Shown piece by piece: positions 27,239-35,890 of a stretch of DNA of 64,000 bases. The translations under genes and the position numbers were made by a program. Below the pieces are notes generated by a model, which was not told the origin of the DNA, ran no database searches, and was given only the letters and a program-made list of their open reading frames with translations. The stretch comes from CALJTV01 sp034435835. Lineage in GTDB: Bacteria; Chloroflexota; Dehalococcoidia; GIF9; UBA5629. Location: contig DAOTWF010000002.1 of the NCBI GenBank assembly GCA_034435835.1, forward strand, positions 70,920 through 134,919. Direction: 5' to 3'. Within the stretch, counting starts at the first letter, position 1; each line of letters begins with the position of its first letter.

Positions 27239-29050
27239 TTATAGGTATTCTTTTAATGTTTGAGCCACTTTATAGGTCATCCCCTTTACTGAAGCCAGCT
27301 CTTCCGCCGAGGCCTCCTTGATACGCCCCAGGGAACCAAACTTGAGCAGCAAAGCCTTCTTCCTCCTACTGCCTATCCCCGGAACTGCATCGAGCAAGGA
27401 TGCCACAGCCTCTCGGCGACGCAGATTCCGATGGTAGGTAATTGCAAAACGGTGTGCTTCGTCCCTCACCCTTTGAAGCAAGTGTAAAGCTGCAGAAGTT
27501 TTGGGAATTTCAATTGGGTGGTGGCTATTTGGTGTAAACAGTTCCTCATTCTCCTTGGCTAAACTCACTGCGGGGATGTGCTTGATACCAAGCTCGCCCA
27601 GCACTTCAAGAGCCACATTAAGATGGCCCCTGCCACCATCTATGAGGATAAGATCAGGGGCCACCGACCACCTTTCCTCGTCCGCGAGAAAATGTCTGAA
27701 ACGCCTTGTCAGCACCTCACGCACCATGGCATAGTCATCGATACGATCGGTTAGTGTAAGTCTGAACCTTCGATATTGAGCTGGTTTAGGAAAACCGTGT
27801 TCAAACACAACCATACTACCTACCGTAAGCTTGCCCCTAATATTGGACACGTCATAGCCTTCTATTCTAGCCGGTGTAGTGGGTAAACCAAGTCTTTCCT
27901 TCAGTTCTTCTAAGATCAAAGTGGCCTGTACAGTTGTTGACTGTTTTGCTTGATACATGAGCAACCCCTGCCGCGTGTTTTCAGCGATTGTATCCATCAA
28001 CTGCTTTTTGGCTCCGCGCTGCGGTACGACAATTTTAACGGACGCGCCTCGCAAGCTCGATAACCACTCTATCAGAACCTCCGGCTCTTCGGCAGGGTAC
28101 TGGAGTAAGAGCAAAGACGGAATAGACGCGGCTGAAGCATAGTACTGCTTGATGAAGCTGGCCACAATATGTTCTGGCTCTTCACCGTAGATCCCCTCCA
28201 GCAAGAAATACTCACGCCCAACCAATCCATTGTTCCGTACAAAGAAGATCTCGACATAAGCCAGGTCTTTTGTCTGCGACATAGCAATGGCATCATAATT
28301 ACCCTTCACCGTCACAGCTATTTTTTGTCCCTCAATAACTCTCTCAATAGCTTGAAGCTGGTCACGCAATGTTGCTGCCTTCTCAAACTCCAGCCTCTCC
28401 GAAGCCTCTTTCATATTCTTCCTTAGATCTCGCGTTACCAGTCGATGCTTACCTTCAAGAAATAGAATGACCTGCTTGATCATTTCCGCATACTGTTCTT
28501 TAGTAACAGCTCCGACACAGGGACCAAGACACCGCTTAATATGATATTCCAGACACGGTCGTGTTCCCTTGCCCGTAATACGTTTGGTACAGGAACGGAG
28601 AGGAAACATTTTTTTAAGCAATTTTAGGGTCTGCCGTACCGAAGCAGCACTGGCGAACGGACCAAAATACCTGCTACCGTCTTTGTCAAAACGCCTCGTG
28701 ATGCGCAGAGTAGGCCACTCGTCTCTCAGGTCTATTTTGAGATATGGAAAACTTTTGTCATCCTTGAGACGAACGTTATAGATCGGGTGGTATTTCTTTA
28801 TGAGATTGCACTCTAGTATCAGGGCTTCCTGTTCAGAGTCAGTGACAATGGTCTCAACATCGTCTATACTGGCTACCAGCTTCTGGTGCTTGGGAGAGAG
28901 TGCAGAGCCATGACCGAAGTAAGCCTGCACACGGCTGCTCAAACATGCTGCCTTGCCCACATATATAACATCGCCCTGGCTATCTTTGAAAATATAGACA
29001 CCAGGCTTCGCTGGCAATGTTTTCAAGTGCTGTGCAGAAAATTTAGGCAT
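27239..29050 (-). CDS. uvrC: Excinuclease ABC subunit C
   Basis: 603 residues, full length. Makes the two incisions in nucleotide excision repair with UvrAB. GIY-YIG domain at the N-terminus (PGVYIFKDSQGDVIYVGKA), UVR motif (about 200-235), RNase H-like domain with IEGYDVSNIRG and LILIDGGRGHL, and a C-terminal HhH pair (DAVPGIGSRRKKALL, VKGMTYKVAQTL). ATG at 29050; divergent from the Xer-like gene. Confidence 0.98.
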   Translation of the reverse strand: MPKFSAQHLKTLPAKPGVYIFKDSQGDVIYVGKAACLSSRVQAYFGHGSALSPKHQKLVASIDDVETIVTDSEQEALILECNLIKKYHPIYNVRLKDDKSFPYLKIDLRDEWPTLRITRRFDKDGSRYFGPFASAASVRQTLKLLKKMFPLRSCTKRITGKGTRPCLEYHIKRCLGPCVGAVTKEQYAEMIKQVILFLEGKHRLVTRDLRKNMKEASERLEFEKAATLRDQLQAIERVIEGQKIAVTVKGNYDAIAMSQTKDLAYVEIFFVRNNGLVGREYFLLEGIYGEEPEHIVASFIKQYYASAASIPSLLLLQYPAEEPEVLIEWLSSLRGASVKIVVPQRGAKKQLMDTIAENTRQGLLMYQAKQSTTVQATLILEELKERLGLPTTPARIEGYDVSNIRGKLTVGSMVVFEHGFPKPAQYRRFRLTLTDRIDDYAMVREVLTRRFRHFLADEERWSVAPDLILIDGGRGHLNVALEVLGELGIKHIPAVSLAKENEELFTPNSHHPIEIPKTSAALHLLQRVRDEAHRFAITYHRNLRRREAVASLLDAVPGIGSRRKKALLLKFGSLGRIKEASAEELASVKGMTYKVAQTLKEYL

Positions 29051-29159
29051 CTTTTGAATCTATTGTAACACTGGATAATAACTCAGCAAAAGCCACCTTA
29101 AATTTAACTGCAGCGATATTAGCCCCGTCCTTGACTTTATGTTAAAATATAGGTTGGCA

Positions 29160-30035
29160 ATGCTTTCCCAAATTCGAGCAAATATAGAGCCTTTTTTACG
29201 CCACTTAGGCGAAGAAAAAAAGTATTCTCAGAATACCCTGCTTGCCTACGCTGGAGATTTGAACCAGTTGGTTGATTATGCGGAGTCAGCATCTCCTAAT
29301 GAATCACAGGAGCAACTGCGCCTAGATGCAAAGTTACTGGCTGGATACTTGCGCTCCCTCAGAGAAAAAGGCTACAAGGCGTCCACCATAGCACGCAAGG
29401 TTGCCGCCGCAAAGTCTTTCATAACATTCCTCCAAAAAAGGGGGGTATTATGGGGCGACCTGACACCTGTGTTAGCTTCACCCAAAGTGAGAAAGTCAGC
29501 GCCAAGACCTCTGTCCGTGTCGGACATCAGAAATCTGCTGGCTGAGCCAGCCAAACTCTCAACGCCTGAGGCAAAGAGGGACAAGGCAATGCTAGAATTG
29601 CTTTACGCCACGGGCTTAAGGGTCAGTGAGCTCATGGCGCTGAATGTGAAAGATGTCAACCTGAGAAAGAACTTCGTCAAATGCGCAAGTCGCGGTTCCA
29701 CAGTAAGGATCATACCCATCGATGACAGGGTCGCTCAGATTGTGAAAGAATACCGTGACAGCGCACGCCTGCAGCTAATCAACAACGAAAGAGAGGCTGC
29801 CCTTTTTGTAAACAGACGTGGTGAACGGTTGACACGTCAAGGCTTTTGGCAAATAGTGCAAGGCTATGCCAATAAAGCCGGACTAAATACCAAAGTGACC
29901 CCTCGGAATATCAGACACAGCTTTGCCATCCAAAAATTGATAAATGGCGCTGACCTGCAGTCAGTTAAGGAACTTCTTGGTCACTCCCATATTTCCACCA
30001 CCAAGGCTTATACCCAGGTAGAAACAATCGGTTAG
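29160..30035 (+). CDS. Tyrosine recombinase (Xer-like) with altered catalytic residues
   Basis: 291 residues from ATG 29160; an in-frame ATG at 29139 lacks a ribosome site. N-terminal SAM-like core-binding domain (about 3-100) and C-terminal catalytic domain. Arg I (LYATGLRVSEL), Arg II (NIRHSF), His III (LLGHSH) and Tyr (STTKAYTQV) are present. The His of HxxR reads Arg (TPRNIRHSF where TPHxLRH is usual), and the beta-hairpin GKGxKER lysine region reads SRGSTVR. It is the only Xer-type gene seen here; whether it resolves chromosome dimers is open. Confidence 0.85.
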   Translation: MLSQIRANIEPFLRHLGEEKKYSQNTLLAYAGDLNQLVDYAESASPNESQEQLRLDAKLLAGYLRSLREKGYKASTIARKVAAAKSFITFLQKRGVLWGDLTPVLASPKVRKSAPRPLSVSDIRNLLAEPAKLSTPEAKRDKAMLELLYATGLRVSELMALNVKDVNLRKNFVKCASRGSTVRIIPIDDRVAQIVKEYRDSARLQLINNEREAALFVNRRGERLTRQGFWQIVQGYANKAGLNTKVTPRNIRHSFAIQKLINGADLQSVKELLGHSHISTTKAYTQVETIG

Positions 30036-30062
30036 TACTGTACGATAAACGAAAGGCAAACT

Positions 30063-30311
30063 ATGAAGAAAAAGAGGAGCAAACGGAGAATAAAACACAG
30101 GGCTGCCCTACAGTCACAGACACCATCCCGTCCAACAACCACAGTCAGCCAGATGCCAAAAAGGATGGTAAGCACAGGTTTAGCTGGACCGGATTTCCCA
30201 AGCATACAGAGGGATAAATACAAATACGTGCTGGCTGACCTACGATGGATCGGTGTCATAGCCATGAGCCTTTTCCTGATCCTGATCGTCCTAAGTTTCG
30301 TACTGGGCTGA
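30063..30311 (+). CDS. Small tail-anchored membrane protein, unknown
   Basis: 82 residues. Very basic N-terminus (MKKKRSKRRIKHR), a Ser/Thr/Pro linker, and one C-terminal transmembrane helix (about 61-81, WIGVIAMSLFLILIVLSFVLG), so the N-terminus should face the cytoplasm. No family recognised. It sits between the recombinase and pcm with short gaps (27 and 12 bp), consistent with one operon. Confidence 0.7.
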   Translation: MKKKRSKRRIKHRAALQSQTPSRPTTTVSQMPKRMVSTGLAGPDFPSIQRDKYKYVLADLRWIGVIAMSLFLILIVLSFVLG

Positions 30312-30323
30312 AGGTACACCTGC

Positions 30324-30959
30324 GTGGATCTTCAAGCAAGCCGAGAACGACTATTTGAATCTTTGCGCCGTGAGATCTCAGATAGGCGCGTGCTTTCAAC
30401 GATGGAGCGAGTACCCCGTGAACTCTTTGTTCCGCCGGAATATTACCACCTAGCTTACGAGGATATTCCTCTAAGCATCGGCTACGGACAGACAATTTCG
30501 CAGCCGTTCATTGTAGCCCTGATGACACAAGCGCTGGAGTTGCAAGGCAACGAGAAGGTGCTTGAAATCGGTACCGGGAGCGGCTATCAGACCGCTATAT
30601 TGGCTGAGCTGTCCCGATGGGTAGTCAGCGTCGAGCGTATCCCTGAACTCGCGGACTCGGCAAAAAAACTCCTTGACCGACTCGGATACAGAAACGTAGA
30701 GATACATGTGGCGCGAGAAATCCTGGGGTGGCCGGAGAAAGCCCCTTACGATGCCATAATAGTGACCGCCGGGGCACCGCAAGTGCCGACCATACTGCTG
30801 GAACAACTCTCCACAAAAGGCAGGATGGTGATACCAGTAGGATCAAGGTGGGAGCAAGACCTGCTCAAAGTAAGCAAGAAGGAAAAGAAGGTCGTGGTCG
30901 AAAACTTGGGTGGTTGCCGGTTTGTACCATTAATCAGCAAGGATGCCTGGGAAGACTGA
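30324..30959 (+). CDS. pcm: Protein-L-isoaspartate O-methyltransferase
   Basis: 211 residues. Repairs isoaspartyl damage using SAM. VPRELFVPPEYYHLAYEDIPLSIGYGQTISQPFIVALM is the N-terminal substrate segment; VLEIGTGSGYQTAILAEL is the SAM motif; YDAIIVTAGAPQVPTILLEQL and GRMVIPVG follow. GTG start at 30324. It ends 11 bp before the convergent ferredoxin gene. Confidence 0.96.
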   Translation: MDLQASRERLFESLRREISDRRVLSTMERVPRELFVPPEYYHLAYEDIPLSIGYGQTISQPFIVALMTQALELQGNEKVLEIGTGSGYQTAILAELSRWVVSVERIPELADSAKKLLDRLGYRNVEIHVAREILGWPEKAPYDAIIVTAGAPQVPTILLEQLSTKGRMVIPVGSRWEQDLLKVSKKEKKVVVENLGGCRFVPLISKDAWED

Positions 30960-30970
30960 ATATGAACTGT

Positions 30971-31666
30971 TTATATGCCAGCCCGAGGGATAAAGATCGC
31001 AGGAACACCCTCTTTGGGCACGAGCGCACCCACCGGGCAGATCTGCACACAGGCTAAACAGGCGTCGCAATCAGCCTCCGATAAAGGTTTGCCAGCAAAA
31101 GTGCTGACAACAGTATTAATCCCACGAAAAGCGAAATCAAGTGTCCCAGTACCTTTTTCCTGACACACCCAGACACATTTGCCACAAAGGACACATTTAT
31201 TGGGGTCATATATGAATAACCGGTGGCTGGAATCTACCGGCAGGTTCCTGGGTATTTGCTTCAACCGCCTAACCTTCAACCGCAGCTTGAGGCGAGAGGC
31301 GATCTCCTGAAGTCCACAATTCCTATTCTTGGCACAGTGAGCACAATCAAGTTGGTGATGGCTGAGTAAAAACTCAAAGGCAGCGCTCCGGAGCCGATGG
31401 ACCCTAGGGGTGTTGAGATGCACCACCATCCCATCGGAGACCGGCTCGGTACAGGAGGCGACAGGCGCCTGCCTGCCTTCGATCTCTACGAAGCACAGTC
31501 GGCAGGAGGCAAAAGGGGGCACCACACCCCTAACCGCGCAAAGGTTGGGGATATAGAACCCGTTGTCGAGAGCTACCCAGAGTATCTTTTCGCCCTTTCT
31601 TGCTTTGACCTGTACCCCATCGATATTTATAGTGACCAGCAAGAAAGTCCAACTCCTATTTGACAC
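30971..31666 (-). CDS. Stand-alone multi-cluster ferredoxin (HndD/NuoG N-terminal type)
   Basis: 231 residues. N-terminal plant-type [2Fe-2S] domain (NLCAVRG, ASCRLCFVEIEG, ASCTEP), a His-Cys [4Fe-4S] segment (HHQLDCAHCAKNRNCGLQ), then two [4Fe-4S] motifs (CVLCGKCVWVC and CDACLACVQICPVGA). This is the electron-entry module of FeFe hydrogenases and NuoG without the catalytic domain. GTG at 31666 is the longest start; a TTG at 31642 with AGGAG before it is a good alternative. Probably carries electrons for the neighbouring hydrogenases. Confidence 0.85.
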   Translation of the reverse strand: MSNRSWTFLLVTINIDGVQVKARKGEKILWVALDNGFYIPNLCAVRGVVPPFASCRLCFVEIEGRQAPVASCTEPVSDGMVVHLNTPRVHRLRSAAFEFLLSHHQLDCAHCAKNRNCGLQEIASRLKLRLKVRRLKQIPRNLPVDSSHRLFIYDPNKCVLCGKCVWVCQEKGTGTLDFAFRGINTVVSTFAGKPLSEADCDACLACVQICPVGALVPKEGVPAIFIPRAGI

Positions 31667-31747
31667 CTATCACGCGGGAAACTTTCACTTGTTTTAACTT
31701 GCCGCAGCACTGCAAACGCATTCTCAAAAACCCGCTTCACCTGTATT

Positions 31748-32272
31748 TTATCCCCGTCTAGACTTCAAAAACATCTCCTCTAGAAAATCTGCAATCCGGT
31801 CGACTTGGTTTGGAGAGAAACTTCTAACGCCACTTTCTATCTGCCTCCCGCTAACGATGGCTATCACATTCTTCAACTGCACAGCGCTGCCATCTTCACT
31901 TCCCTTGCACACTTTGATCTTGGGGGCATCGCTCTGTTTGAACCCTTCAGCAAGCAGTATATCATACTCAGAACCAAGCAACCGCGCTGCCTCATTCAAA
32001 GAAAGTTCGCTTAAGGTGGGTTTGACCAATACTGCCTGTCCGGCGGAAACGATCAAAGTCGCCTCGCTGCCTGCCCGAATATGACGCCAGCTATCTTTAT
32101 ACGGCCTGTCAAAAGACAACTCGCGGGGAACATGTTTTATGGTCGCTACCCTGTAGCCGCGCGACTTTAAGTTCGCAATAAGAGCCTCTATTAACGTAGT
32201 CTTACCAGACTCTGATGCGCCCACTATAGCAACTATCGCAGGTGCCTGCCCAGTGATCTCAAGACTAGACAT
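31748..32272 (-). CDS. mobB: Molybdopterin-guanine dinucleotide biosynthesis protein MobB
   Basis: 174 residues from ATG 32272. The frame extends to a TTG at 32329, but ATG 32272 overlaps the upstream stop by 8 bp as in coupled genes. P-loop GASESGKTTL, then ATIKHVPRE and DSWRHIRAGSEATLIVS, and ILLAEGFKQSDAPKIKV are the MobB hallmarks. It binds GTP and helps attach GMP to the Mo cofactor. No molybdoenzyme catalytic subunit is in the window apart from the truncated domain in the Hox operon. Confidence 0.92.
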   Translation of the reverse strand: MSSLEITGQAPAIVAIVGASESGKTTLIEALIANLKSRGYRVATIKHVPRELSFDRPYKDSWRHIRAGSEATLIVSAGQAVLVKPTLSELSLNEAARLLGSEYDILLAEGFKQSDAPKIKVCKGSEDGSAVQLKNVIAIVSGRQIESGVRSFSPNQVDRIADFLEEMFLKSRRG

Positions 32273-32732
32273 CGACGAAACCATGAGGACGTCTGTAAGC
32301 CTTTCTCCAGGGCTCTCTTCTCGTAGCAATGTAATCCCTTACCACCGCTCTGATTGCGCTCGCTGCCAGCTCCGCACAATGATAGTTACCATCTGGCAGC
32401 CCCCCCAGCGCAGCACAGATATCCTGTCCGTCTATTCTCAGAGCCTCAGCCACATCTTTATCTTTGATCAGTTCAGTAGCCATACTTCCGCAGGCAACGG
32501 TGGCGCCGCAGCCATCTGTCCAAAACGCAACTTCAACTATCTTCGCCTCCTTCACCCTAATCCACATCTTCATTAATTCGCCACAGCGACTCCTTACAGC
32601 AACAAAACCATCGGCGTCATCGATGCTACCTAGATTGCGAGGGTTCATCGCATGATCGATCACCGTTCCGGTATATATTTCCCTCATTCGCGCCATCATC
32701 TGCTTTTCAAGCTCATCAAACTGGTCTCCCAT
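32265..32732 (-). CDS. NifU/IscU-like Fe-S cluster scaffold
   Basis: 155 residues from ATG 32732, chosen for GGAGGAG seven bases upstream. IDHAMNPRNLGSIDDADG, then the three scaffold cysteines: CGELMKMWI (Gly-Asp replaced by Gly-Glu), TDGCGATVACGS, and LPDGNYHCAELAASAI. The Asp next to the first Cys in classical IscU is Glu here. No cysteine desulfurase is adjacent. Between the Mvh operon and mobB, it likely serves cluster assembly for nearby enzymes (inference). Confidence 0.85.
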   Translation of the reverse strand: MGDQFDELEKQMMARMREIYTGTVIDHAMNPRNLGSIDDADGFVAVRSRCGELMKMWIRVKEAKIVEVAFWTDGCGATVACGSMATELIKDKDVAEALRIDGQDICAALGGLPDGNYHCAELAASAIRAVVRDYIATRREPWRKAYRRPHGFVDV

Positions 32733-32965
32733 TCCAGAACTCCTCCAATCGCCCGAATTCAGGAAACAAATATGTCGCCAGCACAACGACAACAGCAGCC
32801 TAATGTAGCGCTTAGCTCACTCTATCCTTAGCATACCAACCCTGCCAGCAATACGCAACCAAATTTGAGCGGCACCATAAAGTCACTAGCCGCGCCGACT
32901 ACCATACAGTTATTCCCCTGTGTACAAAGCCAGGCGCACTATGACGTGGCGAAGTCGGTGAGATG

Positions 32966-34426
32966 CTATCTCCTGAGCGTCTTTACAACCTGCCCGTCTC
33001 TGTTTCTTAAATTGACTTCGAGCGGCATCCCGCCTGGGAGAGCATGCGTGGCACATGCCAGACAGGGGTCATACGGTCTGAAAGCCATCTCCACCATATT
33101 TAACAGTCCTTCCTTAACCTCGGGACCCTTTACAAACCCCTGAGCCGCTTTCTTTACCGAGACACAGATAGGGGCAGCATTGTGCTGGGTGGCAACGATG
33201 AGGTTTACCTTGGTGACCAGTCCGCGGTCATCAGTCTCGTAGTGATGGATCAGTGTGCCACGTGCCGCTTCCACACAGCCAATACCTACTTTCTTCAGGC
33301 GCAGGTTCATATTGCGTATGTCTTTGCTCGTCAGGAGTGGTTCACTGGCTATACGCTGCATATCCTCAGCAGCCTGCAGTGCTTCTATTAATCTCGCCCA
33401 GTGATAAGCCAGCGTGTGATGGCTTGGTTTTCCGCCAAGCCTGTCAAACATTTCTTCATATTCTTTCTGTGCCAGAGGAGTAGCCATACCGTTGGCTACA
33501 TTCAACCGAGCAAGCGGACCAACACGATACAGCGAGGTTTTCTCTCCCTCTATTAGCCCATTCCAGCCCAGTTTCCTGAGATGAGTCAATCTGATATATG
33601 TCCATGGCTCAACCCATTCGCCTATATACTCAATATAGTCCTTCGGGTCAAACAATGCATACTGGTCGCCCTTGGGGTCGGTAACCCGTAATTTACCTTC
33701 GTAGAAATTGACCCTGTTGTTGGCATCCACCAGACCCATGTCGTAAATGTGCAGCTTGTAAGCATCATTCAGAATCAGATCAAGGTACTTTTTCTCACCG
33801 AGGACAGCCTCTTTGAACAGCTTCAAGGTGAACTGAGCAAACTCCACAGAATCATTGGCTATGTCCCGAATCCACTTCCTCTCCTCCTCGGTAACACCTC
33901 TGGGTACTCCACCAGGTAATCCCCCCTCGGGGTGGGGTGCTTTACTGCTAACAAGACGTATGATGTCCCGGCAGCGTTTCCTTATATCAATCACCTTCTT
34001 GCCGATGTCCAACCCTACTCTCCCGATGACTCCCAAGATGTTTCTAACCGCCGGGTCGGCATCCGGCCCGACCACGAAGTCAGGTGCTGAAAGGAAAAAA
34101 AAGTGGATATAATGATCTTCGACCATGAAAGCGTTATAGTGCAGCTGCCTCACTAGCTTCGCTGCTGGCGTCGGTTCCACATTATAGACGTCATCAACTG
34201 CCTTGGTGGACGCCATATTGTGAGGAGTGGGGCAAACGCCGCAGATATTCGGGGTAATACGTGGCATTTCCTCCACAGGCCTGCCAACGCAGAATCTTTC
34301 AAAACCCCTCAACTCCACCACCTGCCAGTAAGCATCCTCCACATTACCCTTGTTATCCAGAAAAATCTCTATCTTGCCGTGTCCTTCCAGTCTTGTAATC
34401 GGGTTTATGCTTATGTTCTTTGCCAT
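32966..34426 (-). CDS. NiFe hydrogenase large subunit, Mvh-type
   Basis: 486 residues. The NiFe site ligands are in ITPNICGVCPTPH (L1) and PYDPCLACATHALPGGMPL (L2), the latter including the usual C-terminal extension removed on maturation. The L1 residue before the first Cys pair is Asn-Ile where R-x-C-G-x-C is typical, so the conserved Arg is Asn. Overall most like the methyl-viologen-reducing group 3c enzymes. Last gene of the GltD-MvhD-MvhG-MvhA run, with gaps of 12-24 bp. Confidence 0.93.
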   Translation of the reverse strand: MAKNISINPITRLEGHGKIEIFLDNKGNVEDAYWQVVELRGFERFCVGRPVEEMPRITPNICGVCPTPHNMASTKAVDDVYNVEPTPAAKLVRQLHYNAFMVEDHYIHFFFLSAPDFVVGPDADPAVRNILGVIGRVGLDIGKKVIDIRKRCRDIIRLVSSKAPHPEGGLPGGVPRGVTEEERKWIRDIANDSVEFAQFTLKLFKEAVLGEKKYLDLILNDAYKLHIYDMGLVDANNRVNFYEGKLRVTDPKGDQYALFDPKDYIEYIGEWVEPWTYIRLTHLRKLGWNGLIEGEKTSLYRVGPLARLNVANGMATPLAQKEYEEMFDRLGGKPSHHTLAYHWARLIEALQAAEDMQRIASEPLLTSKDIRNMNLRLKKVGIGCVEAARGTLIHHYETDDRGLVTKVNLIVATQHNAAPICVSVKKAAQGFVKGPEVKEGLLNMVEMAFRPYDPCLACATHALPGGMPLEVNLRNRDGQVVKTLRR

Positions 34427-34450
34427 TTCTCCCTGCTCCTCGTAGTTTCG

Positions 34451-35416
34451 TTACGTTCTTTTTCGCACCAAAGCCGAAACAGGTGCCGAAAAACGATAAA
34501 GGTAGCCCGTCAGATCGTCCAGCTTCTCTACCAGCTCCCTGAACTGTTTCTCGTCCTCAACATCGAGCATGGAGGCCAGTGCAGAAATGAACTTCGATCC
34601 GGCATCTTTCACTCCCTCCACCGGACCAAAACAACCACGACATGGTATGTTTATTTTCATACAGACGTCTCCACACCCGGAGCGAGTAGCTGGTCCCAAG
34701 CAGAGTATTCCCTGTGCCAAAAAACAGGTATCAGGGTTAGCCTCAACTTCGTGGATTCGCTTAACATCCTTCAATGCAATCCTTGGGGGCTTTGTCTTGT
34801 TCCGCTCACAGGTGTCACACAGGGCTTTGTGCGGGGCAAGAGTCGAGCCCCTTGGCGGCAGCTTACCAGCAAGAACCGCATTTACTGCGCTAGCTATGAG
34901 GTCTGGTGGCGGTGGGCACCCCGGAAGGTAGTAGTCAACATCGATAATTTGGTTAAGCACATAGACCTGCTCATAGAACTCGGGCAGTGTCAACTCTTTA
35001 CCGTCTACCCTACACTTCGGCTGGGGGTAATTCCCTTTCGGGTTCACCACAGTGGGCGCATCCCGATATACCCAGTTGAATATATCCTCCTTTGTGGTGA
35101 AGTTCGCCAGCCCGGGCGTACCCCCAAAACAGGCACAGGCGCCAAAAGCGAGAACTAACTGTGACTTCTGCCTCAGCAGCCTTGCCACCTCTTCATGGTC
35201 AGAGTTTCTGACATGCCCGTTGATTATACTGAGTGCAATCTCTTTGTCTTTCATGCCTTCGGCATGGTGATACTTGAAGTCCATAGCCACGGGCCAGAGG
35301 ACAAACTCCACCGCATCGGCTACCTGTAGAACAGCCTCATTCAAATCAACAACAGCCTCGTCGCAGCCACCACATCCGCCCAACCAGCAAATTGCAATTT
35401 TTGGTTTGGTTGCCAT
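34451..35416 (-). CDS. NiFe hydrogenase small subunit, Mvh-type
   Basis: 321 residues. Binds the proximal Fe-S cluster with CGGCDEAVVDL at the N-terminus, AFGACACFGGTPG and YLPGCPPPPDLI. The C-terminal part adds Cys-rich segments (CDTCERN, GPATRSGCGDVC, CRGCFGPVEG) for further clusters, as in MvhG. No twin-arginine signal, so it is cytoplasmic. It pairs with the large subunit 24 bp downstream. Confidence 0.94.
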   Translation of the reverse strand: MATKPKIAICWLGGCGGCDEAVVDLNEAVLQVADAVEFVLWPVAMDFKYHHAEGMKDKEIALSIINGHVRNSDHEEVARLLRQKSQLVLAFGACACFGGTPGLANFTTKEDIFNWVYRDAPTVVNPKGNYPQPKCRVDGKELTLPEFYEQVYVLNQIIDVDYYLPGCPPPPDLIASAVNAVLAGKLPPRGSTLAPHKALCDTCERNKTKPPRIALKDVKRIHEVEANPDTCFLAQGILCLGPATRSGCGDVCMKINIPCRGCFGPVEGVKDAGSKFISALASMLDVEDEKQFRELVEKLDDLTGYLYRFSAPVSALVRKRT

Positions 35417-35434
35417 CTCTACTCCTCTTTGTAT

Positions 35435-35878
35435 TTATTTCTTCGCTCTGGCACCAGCCATCTCTCGGCTAGGCAATCGTATGCGCTTCACTGGACCAAG
35501 CCTGCGTAGGGTCTCACTCATCTCCCTAACATAATTCGGTATTTGCTTCCCTTCAGGGTCTGTAGACAACACTATATGCACCCGCTCTGGCTCAATGCCA
35601 TAGGAACTGAGAACCTTACGCAACAGGTGGACACGCTTTCTGGCTTCGAAATTGCCATCCTGGTAATGACAGTCCCCCTCAGGACAGCCCAGAATGAGCA
35701 CACCATCAGCTCCACTCTTGAAGGCATCGATGATGTGCGCGGCATCTACCTTACCACTGCATATTATTGGTATCCAGTTCTTTATCTGAGCGGCGAGCTC
35801 AGCCTCGTCCCCCAAATAGCCCCAGCTGAATTTGCAGGAAAAACATACTAACTTTGGATCAAAGTTGCTCATATTCAT
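35435..35878 (-). CDS. MvhD-type hydrogenase iron-sulfur subunit
   Basis: 147 residues. LVCFSCKFSWGYLGDEA, IICSGKVDAAHIIDAFKSGADGVLILGCPEGDCHYQDGN and RVHIVLST are typical of MvhD, which carries a [2Fe-2S] cluster and passes electrons from the hydrogenase to a flavoprotein (HdrA in methanogens). Here the upstream partner is a GltD-like flavoprotein rather than HdrA. Confidence 0.93.
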   Translation of the reverse strand: MNMSNFDPKLVCFSCKFSWGYLGDEAELAAQIKNWIPIICSGKVDAAHIIDAFKSGADGVLILGCPEGDCHYQDGNFEARKRVHLLRKVLSSYGIEPERVHIVLSTDPEGKQIPNYVREMSETLRRLGPVKRIRLPSREMAGARAKK

Positions 35879-35890
35879 CCTCCTGATTTA

